DNA of 64,000 bases, from contig DURM01000023.1 of assembly GCA_012837335.1 (NCBI GenBank), positions 1 to 64,000 on the forward strand, read 5' to 3'. Shown in pieces: positions 23,403-31,961 of this stretch. The notes beneath the pieces are model-generated. The model was given only the letters and a program-made list of their open reading frames with translations. It was not told the DNA's origin and did no database searches. The stretch is from Bacillota bacterium (GTDB lineage Bacteria; Bacillota; Limnochordia; Darwinibacteriales; DTU012). A program made the translations under genes and the position numbers. How positions within the stretch are numbered: position 1 is the first letter of the stretch; each line of letters opens with the position of its first letter.

Positions 23403-25472
23403 TTACGCTTCTTTTTGTCTTGCCGCAATAATGTCCTCAGCAATATTTTGCGGAACCTCTTCATAGTGGCTGAATTCTGTTGTAAATGAGCCTCTGCCTT
23501 GAGTTATTGAACGCAGGTCAATCGCATACTTAAACATTTCACTCATAGGCACCTGAGCCCGGATTACCTGATTTCCGCCCTGGGGCTCCATACCTAAGAT
23601 CTTACCGCGTTTCTTGTTGAGATCTCCCATTACATCGCCCATGAAACTCTCAGGCACTACAATTTTGACATTCAAAATTGGCTCCAGCAGCACTGGATTG
23701 GCATCGGCAAATCCTTTCTTCAAGGCCATAGACGCCGCAATCTTAAACGCCATCTCCGAAGAGTCTACACTGTGGTATGAACCATCGTAAAGCGATACTT
23801 TCAGGTTAACAATCGGATAGCCGGCAATAATTCCTTCCTCCATTGTTTCCCGAATACCTTTTTCAACCGCCGGGATATACTGACGGGGAACAGCTCCACC
23901 GAAAATATTGTCAACGAACTCCAGCTCATCGTCGCCTTCGCCGCTGCCCGGACTGATTTCGAGCCATACATGGCCGTATTGACCTCTACCTCCAGATTGT
24001 TTCTTGTGCTTACCTTCAACTTTGACTGAACCGCGGATTGTTTCACGGTAAGGAATGGAGGGAGTTGAAAGCTCTACTTCAGCACCAAACTTGCTGTGGA
24101 GACGGCTGCACATGATTTCCAAATGCAGATCGCCTAAACCGGAAATCAGAATTTCACTGGTTTCAGCACTCTTCTCAACCTTAAAGGTTGGGTCTTCTTC
24201 TGCAAGACGCGCCAAGCCATTACCGATTTTATCTTCATCGCCTTTTGCCAGAGGCTGCACAGCCATTGTCATAACTGACTGCGGGAATTCGATTCCCTTC
24301 GGTTTTACTGTAGCACCTTTAACAGTAAGTACATCATTGGTGTTGGTTTCCTGCAGCTTGGCCACAGCACCGATATCTCCTGCGGAGATTTGAGTAACCG
24401 GAATATTCTCTTTACCTTTAATAACAAACAGTTGACCGACCCGCTCATCGCGTCCAGCACTGAGGTTGTGGACAGTGCTGTCTGATTTCATAGTTCCTGA
24501 TAAAACCTTAAATAATGTTAGTTTGCCGACATACGGGTCTGCAAGGGTTTTAAATACTAATGCGCACAGCTTGTCGCCTTCAGGTGAAATCTCTACTTCA
24601 TCTCCAGACTTGGTATCAATGCCAACATCGATTCTTTCCTTTGGACTCGGTGCACATTTGATGCAGTAATCTAAGAGTTCAGAAACACCCACATTTGCCG
24701 AAGCGGAGCCGCAGAATACTGGAACAACATCTCCGGTTCTGGTACCAACTGCCAGAGCGGCTTCAACCTCTTGATCAGTTAATGCCTCGCCTTCAAGGTA
24801 CTTCATCATCAGTTCATCATCGGTTACGGAAACAGCTTCGATGAGAGCATCTCTTGCCATTTCCACATCATCAGCCATTTCTGCAGGGATATCACCAACG
24901 GTAACACTGTTTCCATCCCACAGATAAGCTTTCTGCTGAATCAGATCGATATGACCGCGGTAACTATCAGCAGTGCCGATTGGAATCTGTACCGGAACAA
25001 TCTTCTGACCAAACATTGATCTCAACTGCTCAACTACGCGATCAAAGTTTGCATTCTCCCGCTCTATCTTGTTGATATAGATCATGCGCGGGATATTATT
25101 CTGCTCAGTCATGTCCCATGCTTTTTCGGTTCCAACCTCAACTCCGGCAGAAGCGCAGACCACAATCAGCGCTGTGTCTGCAACTCGAAGAGCAGCAGTA
25201 ACGTCACCAACAAAATCGAAATATCCCGGAGTATCGAGGATATTAATCTTATGGTCTTTCCACTCAATCGGAGCCATGGACAAATTAATACTGATCTGCC
25301 GTTTAACCTCTTCGGGATCGTAGTCGAGGGTACTTGTACCGTCATCGACGCGGCCGAGCCTGTTAATACCCTTGGATACAAATAACATCGCTTCTGCCAG
25401 CGATGTCTTGCCTGCACCACTGTGGGAAACCAGGGCTACATTACGTAATTTGTCAATACTGTAGTTCTTCAC
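23403..25472 (-). CDS. Elongation factor G-like GTPase (EF-G2 type paralogue)
   Basis: The product (689 residues) has the full EF-G domain order: GTPase domain, beta-barrel domain II (around 300-370), and domains III-V with FGGAVPRQYIPAVEKG and the C-terminal GDVMGDLNKKRGKILGME. The P-loop reads SHSGAGKTS instead of the AHIDAGKTT of standard translocase FusA, which marks it as the second EF-G type common in Bacillota. Its role there (ribosome recycling, stress or an unknown step) is unsettled. Switch II has DTPGYFDFV. The G4 guanine-recognition motif is NKIE rather than NKxD, a conservative but unusual change. It is monocistronic, with its own terminator, and is not near str-operon genes, which also argues for a paralogue. 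Confidence 0.87.
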   Translation of the reverse strand: MKNYSIDKLRNVALVSHSGAGKTSLAEAMLFVSKGINRLGRVDDGTSTLDYDPEEVKRQISINLSMAPIEWKDHKINILDTPGYFDFVGDVTAALRVADTALIVVCASAGVEVGTEKAWDMTEQNNIPRMIYINKIERENANFDRVVEQLRSMFGQKIVPVQIPIGTADSYRGHIDLIQQKAYLWDGNSVTVGDIPAEMADDVEMARDALIEAVSVTDDELMMKYLEGEALTDQEVEAALAVGTRTGDVVPVFCGSASANVGVSELLDYCIKCAPSPKERIDVGIDTKSGDEVEISPEGDKLCALVFKTLADPYVGKLTLFKVLSGTMKSDSTVHNLSAGRDERVGQLFVIKGKENIPVTQISAGDIGAVAKLQETNTNDVLTVKGATVKPKGIEFPQSVMTMAVQPLAKGDEDKIGNGLARLAEEDPTFKVEKSAETSEILISGLGDLHLEIMCSRLHSKFGAEVELSTPSIPYRETIRGSVKVEGKHKKQSGGRGQYGHVWLEISPGSGEGDDELEFVDNIFGGAVPRQYIPAVEKGIRETMEEGIIAGYPIVNLKVSLYDGSYHSVDSSEMAFKIAASMALKKGFADANPVLLEPILNVKIVVPESFMGDVMGDLNKKRGKILGMEPQGGNQVIRAQVPMSEMFKYAIDLRSITQGRGSFTTEFSHYEEVPQNIAEDIIAARQKEA

Positions 25473-25618
25473 TAAATCTCCTCCTCTTGTCCTACTGCCT
25501 CTATTTTAACAGGAAACATTATTAACTAATTGTTTACATTCCTCTGTAGTATTCCACAAGAAGAGGGCACCTTCCTTCCTCTCCGTGAAATTAATCCAAA
25601 AAACTGGAAGAATAGGGT

Positions 25619-26983
25619 CTACCACCAACCCCAGCTCTTGGTAATCCGCAGTTCACTAGTGGAGTAGTCAAAATCGACATCATAACCCATCAGGCTTATG
25701 AGAGATATCGGAATATAGGTTTTTCCATCTTGAGTCAAAATCTGATCAGCGAACGGCAGCGGAGTGTTCCGCCACAGCACAGCGCCTTCTTCTGGATCAA
25801 TAACAAAATAATCTAGGCCTTTAATTAAGAATATGCGCTTTGTTCCAAAACGAATCAATCCTAACGCTGAAGCCAATCCATCGACATCGAGATAGATCTT
25901 TCCGGAATAGACCTGAAGCCCAATTGGCTTATTAGTAGCTTTATTATTCACAAATATTCTAATCTGCTCAGGATCGACATCGTAAAGCGTATAGTACCTG
26001 CCACTGGTTTCCTCAATAAGCATGGTGTCATTAACCATAACTATGTCTCGCACACCGCTTAAGGGATATACTGAGCGAACGCTCAAGCTGCTGGCTCCTA
26101 TGCTATAAGAGGTAATACCTGAAGCTGTTGAGATATTGACCAAGCCTAAACCCGGCACTATCTTGGTCACATTACCTTCAAGTTCATAGGGAAAATGCCT
26201 TTGGGTTGCAATTGTCTCTCCGTTCCATCTCCAGGTATACACAATATTTTGTCCAGTTACTACCATGATCTCGGGCAGCTGGCCGCTCTGCAGTTCGGCT
26301 ACCACTAAGCTGTCGATGGTTCCCCAAGGAAAGTTCTGCCAAACTAGTTCAAACTGACCTTCCTGCCAGCTCAAGACCCCAACATAACCAGAATTATGGG
26401 TAAAAACTACATCGTCGCGACCAGAGCCAGTCAAATCTGCTGCTTGGATATACTTTACAGCTGCGTTTGGCTGAGAGCGCCAGAAAAGCTCCAACTTACC
26501 ATCCCAAGATAAGTAAACAAAAGCCTCGCCGCGAGCTGTACGGACTATTACGTCACCCCAACCGTTACCGGTAATATCGCACACCTCAAGATAAACAACA
26601 GGAGTCCACAAGTACCGCTGCTCAAAAACCTGCTGCCACTTGCCTTGGACTTTCTGGTAGATATAATAGCTGCCTTTATCGGTTCCTATTAAAATTTCAG
26701 GGCGAAAGTCACCTGTCAAATCACCAGCTGCGACAGCAGTAACCACACCGGAAAACCCGGAAATCGTTTCAAGCACCTGTTCTTGATCATAAATCTTAAC
26801 CTCACTGCCAAGACCAGCAATGATCTGATCCGCTCCGGTATCTAAGACATCTGCTGCAGTGATAATACTATTGTGCAAATAAGGCTGTTCAGCCAATAAG
26901 TACTCAGCTTGAACTGCCGCTGAATTCGCGGCAAAGCTGATTAACAAAATGACCAGGAGCAAGCCGCACCGTTTAATGCTCAA
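25619..26983 (-). CDS. Exported beta-propeller protein with copper-amine-oxidase-like C-terminus
   Basis: This 454-residue protein has a signal peptide (about 1-26, ending VQA). Residues about 30-330 are an FG-GAP/VCBS-like propeller with repeats of the type DLTGDFRPEILIGTDKG, DITGNGWGDVIVRT and DLTGSGRDDVVFTH. Residues about 350-454 resemble a copper amine oxidase N-terminal-like (stalk) domain, with IYLDVDGLASALG and TYIPISLISLMGYDVDFD; this domain occurs in many exported Bacillota proteins of unknown function. It does not contain an amine oxidase catalytic domain. Function is unknown; binding to the cell wall or envelope is plausible. Confidence 0.72.
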   Translation of the reverse strand: MSIKRCGLLLVILLISFAANSAAVQAEYLLAEQPYLHNSIITAADVLDTGADQIIAGLGSEVKIYDQEQVLETISGFSGVVTAVAAGDLTGDFRPEILIGTDKGSYYIYQKVQGKWQQVFEQRYLWTPVVYLEVCDITGNGWGDVIVRTARGEAFVYLSWDGKLELFWRSQPNAAVKYIQAADLTGSGRDDVVFTHNSGYVGVLSWQEGQFELVWQNFPWGTIDSLVVAELQSGQLPEIMVVTGQNIVYTWRWNGETIATQRHFPYELEGNVTKIVPGLGLVNISTASGITSYSIGASSLSVRSVYPLSGVRDIVMVNDTMLIEETSGRYYTLYDVDPEQIRIFVNNKATNKPIGLQVYSGKIYLDVDGLASALGLIRFGTKRIFLIKGLDYFVIDPEEGAVLWRNTPLPFADQILTQDGKTYIPISLISLMGYDVDFDYSTSELRITKSWGWW

Positions 26984-27064
26984 TTAGAAGCAGCCTCCTT
27001 CAATTTGTGTCTGCTTGTCTTACGTTAATATTATTTGCTGTTTAGAGGTCATTTCCTGCATAAA

Positions 27065-27093
27065 CAAAAAATCCTCCCAAATCTGGAAGGATT
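27065..27093 (-). terminator. Terminator of tRNA-Pro
   Basis: On the minus strand AATCCTTCC pairs with GGGAGGATT (one mismatch) and is followed by TTTTTG. It lies just after the tRNA 3' end. Confidence 0.8.
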
Positions 27094-27105
27094 CTGTAAG
27101 CTGAA

Positions 27106-27183
27106 TGGTCGGGGCGACAAGATTTGAACTTGCGACCTCTACCACCCCAAGGTAGCGCGCTAGCCAAGCTGCGCCACGCCCCG
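27106..27183 (-). tRNA. tRNA-Pro (anticodon GGG)
   Basis: The acceptor stem CGGGGCG pairs with CGCCCCG. The anticodon stem CTACC/GGTAG holds the loop TTGGGGT, giving anticodon GGG for CCC and CCU codons. The T arm contains TTCAAAT, and the gene ends with discriminator A and an encoded CCA (27106-27108). It lies between the propeller gene and the HU gene. Confidence 0.94.
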
Positions 27184-27228
27184 ACTGACAGAAAATAGGA
27201 TACCATAGTTCCGAAAAAAAAGCAAGGG

Positions 27229-27510
27229 TTATTTCCTATTTTCAACAGCATCTTTCAGCTGTTTACCAGCTTTAAAAGCAGGAACTGACTTTGCTGGAAT
27301 AGTCATTTCGGCGCCAGTCTGGGGATTGCGGCCAGTTCGCTCGGCTCTCTCTCTAACTTCAAAGGAACCAAAGCCAATAATCTGCACCTTCTCACCCTGA
27401 GCCAAGCTCTCGGTGATAGAGGCAAAAACAGCATCTACAGCAGCAGCAGCATCTTTTTTCGTCAAATTTGTTTTAGCTGCAACCTGATCAACTAAATCGG
27501 TTTTAGTCAT
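27229..27510 (-). CDS. hup: DNA-binding protein HU
   Basis: This 93-residue nucleoid protein bends DNA as a dimer. It begins [21 protein letters not shown] and contains the signature [18 protein letters not shown] followed by [14 protein letters not shown], covering the beta-arm and its intercalating proline region. The ATG at 27510 is set by AAGGAGG; the longer frame has no ribosome binding site. It follows spoIVA, the same order as in Bacillus (spoIVA-hbs). Confidence 0.96.
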   Translation of the reverse strand: MTKTDLVDQVAAKTNLTKKDAAAAVDAVFASITESLAQGEKVQIIGFGSFEVRERAERTGRNPQTGAEMTIPAKSVPAFKAGKQLKDAVENRK

Positions 27511-27574
27511 CCGATATCCTCCTTCATTAGGTGTTATCCCTAGTTTAACCACTAATGATGAGGATTATCAAAAA

Positions 27575-29053
27575 TTACAAGATAATGCAAATTAATCCGC
27601 CGCTTCCTTCATTGATGATTTTGGACAGTGTTTCCTGCAGTTTTTCTCTCGCGTTATCAGGCATGCGGTTCAGTTTTGCTTGAATTCCTTCCTTGACTAA
27701 GTCCTGCAGTGAGCGTCCGAGAAAATCACGGTTCCATAAAGCATCGGGATCAGCCTGAAATTCCTCTGACAGTGACTGCACCAGCTCTTCGCCCTGTTTT
27801 TCAGTTCCGACCAAGGGAGTTACTTCTGTCATGATATTGGCGCGGATCAGATGAATGGATGGTGCTGAAGCAGTCAGCTTAATTCCAAAGTGGCGTCCCT
27901 GCTTAATCAGCTCCGGATGTTCAAATGTAATATCATCTACAGACGGAGAGACAATACCATAGCCTGTTTCCCGCACTTCCATCAGCGCTGAGGACAGTTT
28001 GTCATACTCTCTCTTGGCAACTGACAGATCATGCATCAGCCGGATCAAATGGTGATCACCTTCAACATCCAGTCCTGTCATGTCGGCAAGCACCTGATAA
28101 AACAGCGAACGGTCCGCTCCCAACTCAACATCGATAGTTCCTGTGCCCATATCCATTCTTTCCAATAAAGCACTGTCGAGAGCTTCAGCTGCGGCTAAGT
28201 ACTCCATTGAGCTTGCTACGTCACGGAGCCGCTCAACCAAATTCACACTTTCATAGGCTGCCTGTTCGAACTCCTGACGCAGCCAGTGATCCTGCGGCAG
28301 CTCTTCAATCCAGCGGGGAAAGCGGAAGTTAATTTCTCTAACCGGAAATTCAAAGAGCGCTTCCCGCATCAGTCCCAGGATATCATCCTGAGTCATGCGC
28401 AGACAGTCTAAAGGAACTACCTTAACCCCATATTTGTCTTCTAATGCTTCTGCCAGGGCAGTGGTTTGAGGACTATGGGGCTGGTCCGAATTCAGCACCA
28501 CAATAAAGGGTTTCTCCAATTCTTTCAGTTCAGCAATTACCCGCTCTTCAGCTTCAAGATAATCGTCACGCTCGATATCAGTGACTGAGCCGTCTGTCAG
28601 CACCACTAATCCAAGTGTAGAGTGCTCACTGATCACTTTGCGGGTACCAAGCTCTGCTGCTTCTTGAAAGGGAATCTGATGGTCAAACCAGGGTGTCATC
28701 ACCATCCGCGGTCCATCCTCGTCATGATAACCTATCGCCCCGGGAACTGTGTAACCAACGCAGTCAACCAGCCGCACCTTAAACTTAATGTTCTCTTCTA
28801 AAACTACCTCAATGGGCTCTTCGGGTACGAATTTCGGTTCGGTAGTGGTAATCATTTTACCTGCCCCACTCTGAGGCAGTTCATCCTTCGTTCTCTCCTT
28901 GACATGGATATCTTCAATATTGGGCAGGACTAACAAATCCATAAACCGCTTAATGAAAGTCGATTTTCCTGTACGCACCGGACCTACGACGCCTAAATAG
29001 ATACTTCCGCCAGTACGTTCCGCGATATCAGCGAAAAGACTGAATTTCTCCAT
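27575..29053 (-). CDS. spoIVA: Stage IV sporulation protein A, spore coat ATPase
   Basis: The product (492 residues) polymerises with ATP hydrolysis on the forespore surface and forms the base layer of the spore coat, driven by sigma-E in the mother cell. The N-terminal half is a TRAFAC-type NTPase with Walker A GPVRTGKST (near residue 25), a DCVGYTVPGA switch region and an LNSDQPHS motif in place of NKxD. A middle alpha/beta region follows, and the C-terminus ends in the conserved GGLICIIL-type tail that binds SpoVM-marked membrane. Length equals the Bacillus protein. The start could be the ATG at 29053 or the preceding TTG; AGGAGG fits both. Confidence 0.97.
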   Translation of the reverse strand: MEKFSLFADIAERTGGSIYLGVVGPVRTGKSTFIKRFMDLLVLPNIEDIHVKERTKDELPQSGAGKMITTTEPKFVPEEPIEVVLEENIKFKVRLVDCVGYTVPGAIGYHDEDGPRMVMTPWFDHQIPFQEAAELGTRKVISEHSTLGLVVLTDGSVTDIERDDYLEAEERVIAELKELEKPFIVVLNSDQPHSPQTTALAEALEDKYGVKVVPLDCLRMTQDDILGLMREALFEFPVREINFRFPRWIEELPQDHWLRQEFEQAAYESVNLVERLRDVASSMEYLAAAEALDSALLERMDMGTGTIDVELGADRSLFYQVLADMTGLDVEGDHHLIRLMHDLSVAKREYDKLSSALMEVRETGYGIVSPSVDDITFEHPELIKQGRHFGIKLTASAPSIHLIRANIMTEVTPLVGTEKQGEELVQSLSEEFQADPDALWNRDFLGRSLQDLVKEGIQAKLNRMPDNAREKLQETLSKIINEGSGGLICIIL

Positions 29054-29195
29054 CAAGGCTTCCCTCCTTTGAATTGGGTTTACCCCTCCTACTTACCGCA
29101 CCCTCTATGAATCCAGCCTCGTCTACAATTAGGCATGCATGCGGATGGACACTATAACTATATTAGGAGCTTGGAGAAAATATAACAAAATGAAG

Positions 29196-29241
29196 CAAAA
29201 AAATCACGGAACACCCGCGACTTGCGGATTGTCCGTGATTT
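29196..29241 (-). terminator. Terminator after plsY
   Basis: On the minus strand AAATCACGGA pairs with TCCGTGATTT, enclosing a second small stem (TCCGC/GCGGG), and is followed by a long T run. It ends the der-plsY transcript before spoIVA. Confidence 0.88.
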
Positions 29242-29259
29242 ATACCAAAATATTCACTC

Positions 29260-29871
29260 CTAGTGTTTCTGCGCTTTCTCGCCAATCCGGTATTCAGTTC
29301 CGGCAAGCAGCCGCTCGATATTCGGTCGGTGGCGCCAGATAACAAATAGAGCCAATCCCGCCCCCAAAACCCAATAGCTGGGAGGAAACCCGAAGACTAC
29401 TAAGCTGATTGGCAGCGATACAGCTGCCAAAATTGACGAGAGCGAGATAAAACGACTGATCCAAAGTGTGACCAACCACACGATCAGAAGTGTCAGCACT
29501 ATTTTCCATGATAATCCTAATAAAACACCGCCGGCAGTTGCGACACCCCGGCCGCCCTTAAAGTTGGCAAACAGCGACAGACTGTGCCCAATGATTGCCG
29601 CAATACCAACGATAAACCACATAGTCTCATTGGACAGCATTTGTTTTGCAAGTAAGACAGGAATTAAACCTTTTCCAGCGTCTAATACTAAAACGATTAT
29701 TGCGGGCACAGGACCAATAGTCCGCAGCACATTAGAAACTCCAATATTGCCGCTGCCGTATTCCCTAATATTAATATTTGCCCAAAGCTTGGCTACCCAC
29801 AGCCCAAAAGGCAGCGAACCAAGCACATATGCAGCGAAAATTAATCCGATGTTCTGAACAAATCCACCCAT
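29260..29871 (-). CDS. plsY: Glycerol-3-phosphate acyltransferase PlsY
   Basis: This 203-residue membrane enzyme transfers an acyl group from acyl-phosphate to glycerol-3-phosphate, the first step of phospholipid synthesis. Three conserved motifs are present: GSGNIGVSNVLR (near 40), DAGKG (near 65) and GHSLSLFANFKGGRGVAT (near 95-112). About five to six membrane helices are predicted. The first motif has VSN where most members have ATN. It starts one base after the der stop, with AAGGAGAG inside the end of der, so the two are co-transcribed. Confidence 0.95.
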   Translation of the reverse strand: MGGFVQNIGLIFAAYVLGSLPFGLWVAKLWANINIREYGSGNIGVSNVLRTIGPVPAIIVLVLDAGKGLIPVLLAKQMLSNETMWFIVGIAAIIGHSLSLFANFKGGRGVATAGGVLLGLSWKIVLTLLIVWLVTLWISRFISLSSILAAVSLPISLVVFGFPPSYWVLGAGLALFVIWRHRPNIERLLAGTEYRIGEKAQKH

Positions 29872-29872
29872 G

Positions 29873-31183
29873 TTATGATCTCTCCTTCACACTCAGAATG
29901 ATCGGAGTGCCGTAAAATCCATATTCTGTCCGCAAGCGGTTCTCCAAGTAGCGTAGGTACGAAAAATGCATCAGTTCTCGGTGATTCACATACAGCAAAA
30001 ATACAGGTGGATTAACCTGAGCCTGTGTTGCATAAAAAATCTTTAACCTCACACCTTTATCTGAAGGAGGCTGATGCATGGCCACGGCATCCTGTATAAT
30101 CTCATTCAGCCTGCCTGTTGGGATCCGCATACTCCGGTGCTCGGCAATCTGCACCGCTAAATTGATCAAGCGGTTAACTCTTCTGCCGGTAAGCGCCGAG
30201 ATAAACTCAATCGGAGCATAGGATAAAAACTGCAGACCGGAATAAATCTCCTGCTCCAAGTCGCGCATTGTATTTGTTTCTTTTTCAACTAGATCCCATT
30301 TATTGACAATAATCGCACAGCCTTTGCCGCTTTCATGCACATAACCGGCGATCTTCTTATCCTGCTCGGTAACGCCTTCCTCAGCATCAAGCATCAAAAA
30401 CACGATATCAGAGCGGTCAACTGCGCGGAGAGTTCTCAGCACGCTGTAACGTTCAACACCTACTTCAATTTTCTTCTTCCGCCTTAATCCAGCAGTGTCG
30501 ATCAGGACAAACTCCTGATCCTCAAAGGTAAAAAAGGTGTCGATAGCATCGCGGGTTGTGCCAGGAATATCAGAAACGATCACCCGCTGCTCGCCGACAA
30601 ACTGGTTGATCAGAGTAGATTTCCCTACATTTGGACGTCCAACAACTGCGATCTTTAAAGCATCGCTTTCGCCCAGGTCCGCATCTTCCGGAAATCTAGC
30701 TACTACTTTGTCCAGCAGATCGCCAACACCTCGACCGTGCTCAGCGGATGCAGAGACTGGCTCCCCTAATCCCAGCGCCCAGAACTCGGCGGTCATCTCC
30801 ATACTTGCCGAGTAATCCTCTACTTTATTGACACAGAGCACTATTTCCTTATTGGTTCGGCGCAGCAGATCTGCGACATCCTCATCTGCTGCCGTTAATC
30901 CTTCACGCCCATCGACAACAAAAATAATAACATCCGCTTCTTCAATAGCAATTTCCGCCTGCTCTCTAACCTGTTTAGTAATGATGTCTTCTTCGGTCTC
31001 AATACCGCCTGTATCAACTAAAATAAAACGTTTATTGGTCCATTCTACTTCGCAGTAAATCCGATCTCGGGTTACCCCCGGCTGATCATCAACAATAGCT
31101 ATTCTCTCGCGGGCAATGCGGTTAAACAAGGTGCTCTTGCCCACATTCGGTCTTCCCACGATTGCAACAATCGGTTTTGCCAT
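29873..31183 (-). CDS. der: Ribosome assembly GTPase Der (EngA)
   Basis: The product (436 residues) has two tandem GTPase domains and a C-terminal KH-like domain and assists maturation of the 50S subunit. P-loops GRPNVGKST appear near residues 8 and 180. Switch motifs DTGG and DTAG are present. G4 motifs are NKVE in the first domain and NKWD in the second; the Glu in the first is seen in some Clostridia-type Der proteins. The C-terminal VLSVKERS closes the KH domain. Length is typical. Confidence 0.97.
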   Translation of the reverse strand: MAKPIVAIVGRPNVGKSTLFNRIARERIAIVDDQPGVTRDRIYCEVEWTNKRFILVDTGGIETEEDIITKQVREQAEIAIEEADVIIFVVDGREGLTAADEDVADLLRRTNKEIVLCVNKVEDYSASMEMTAEFWALGLGEPVSASAEHGRGVGDLLDKVVARFPEDADLGESDALKIAVVGRPNVGKSTLINQFVGEQRVIVSDIPGTTRDAIDTFFTFEDQEFVLIDTAGLRRKKKIEVGVERYSVLRTLRAVDRSDIVFLMLDAEEGVTEQDKKIAGYVHESGKGCAIIVNKWDLVEKETNTMRDLEQEIYSGLQFLSYAPIEFISALTGRRVNRLINLAVQIAEHRSMRIPTGRLNEIIQDAVAMHQPPSDKGVRLKIFYATQAQVNPPVFLLYVNHRELMHFSYLRYLENRLRTEYGFYGTPIILSVKERS

Positions 31184-31244
31184 AATCCACTCATTCCCTT
31201 ACAGTTTCTACCAAATCTTTACCAGCTTAGATAATTCTCTAGTC

Positions 31245-31748
31245 TTAATGGGTTTTCCTCTTTTCTGGCTTGGATTTCGCTTCCGCGCAGTCGATTCCAT
31301 ACTCTTTTTTAGCGGCAGTTACAATCCGGACCAGATCGAAAAAAGCCAGCTGCGTACCCTTAATGACCAGCGGTCTGCCGAGCCGGACCCATTTTAGCTT
31401 TCGCGACATAAAGCCGCCTATCCTCATTAATATATTAACAGCAGGAAGCGTATCAATAAAGACTAGACCGTCTGTACTGCCTCCTGCAAGTAGTATGCCG
31501 CTTTTAATAGCCTGCTCTATCCCCTGTTTCTCACTGCCCCTGCCGCAGACATAAACCCGGTTGCCGCACTCATCCTCACCGATAAAATTCACTTTGCCGC
31601 GATCAGAAGACTCAACCCGATCGTAAAGCTGGACATTCCAGATTTCAGAAGCGGTTGGAATCTGCTCAGAATTGAGCTGTCCAATGTGAATCGCAGCTGC
31701 AATAGGCGACGAATGCGCTCCTCCATAACAGCAGTAGATAATATCCAC
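31245..31748 (-). CDS. DUF3189 family protein
   Basis: The product (167 residues from the chosen GTG) matches the DUF3189 family, found almost only in spore-forming Bacillota and of unknown function. Its N-terminus reads DIIYCCYGGAHSSPIAAAIHIGQL, in which the Cys-Cys and the GGxHSS loop are the most conserved features and could bind a metal or phosphate. Mid-protein GKVNFIGEDECGNRVYVCGRG is also typical. GAGGTG precedes GTG 31748 by six bases. The longer frame overlaps the next gene and lacks support. It is 16 bases downstream of the capping-subunit gene, in the YIEGIA module. Confidence 0.75.
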   Translation of the reverse strand: MDIIYCCYGGAHSSPIAAAIHIGQLNSEQIPTASEIWNVQLYDRVESSDRGKVNFIGEDECGNRVYVCGRGSEKQGIEQAIKSGILLAGGSTDGLVFIDTLPAVNILMRIGGFMSRKLKWVRLGRPLVIKGTQLAFFDLVRIVTAAKKEYGIDCAEAKSKPEKRKTH

Positions 31749-31764
31749 CCAGTTCACCTCATAA

Positions 31765-31956
31765 TCAATGCTTAACAATAATATATACGTTATTTCCCAA
31801 ATCATGAACCGCGGCCATAAAGATGCGGGCCAAATAGACCGCAATTTTCTCCAGCTCCTCAGTATTTTCAGCATAGAAAGTTGGGGCAGAACCACCAACT
31901 CGCTCTTTATCAGTAGTGATTACAGCCAAGATTTGATTAGCAGCCACAACTTCCAT
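31765..31956 (-). CDS. Capping complex subunit for YIEGIA (small sporulation protein)
   Basis: This 63-residue protein has the compact signature AVITTDKERVGGSAPTFYAENTEELEKIA and ends HDLGNNVYIIVKH. These features match the short partner annotated as the capping complex subunit for YIEGIA. It directly follows the YIEGIA gene, overlapping or abutting its stop. The ATG at 31956 has GGGAG nine bases upstream; an ATG at 31965 is an alternative. Its role beyond pairing with the YIEGIA membrane protein in sporulating bacteria is not known. Confidence 0.75.
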   Translation of the reverse strand: MEVVAANQILAVITTDKERVGGSAPTFYAENTEELEKIAVYLARIFMAAVHDLGNNVYIIVKH

Positions 31957-31961
31957 CTGTC

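Noticed and set aside
24055-24393. Plus-strand open frame inside the EF-G-like gene
   Set aside because: It mirrors the coding frame of a well-supported GTPase, with low-complexity serine-rich translation and no start signal.
29057-29150. Sigma-E promoter upstream of spoIVA
   Set aside because: Such a promoter is expected, but the candidates fit the consensus too poorly to report a position.
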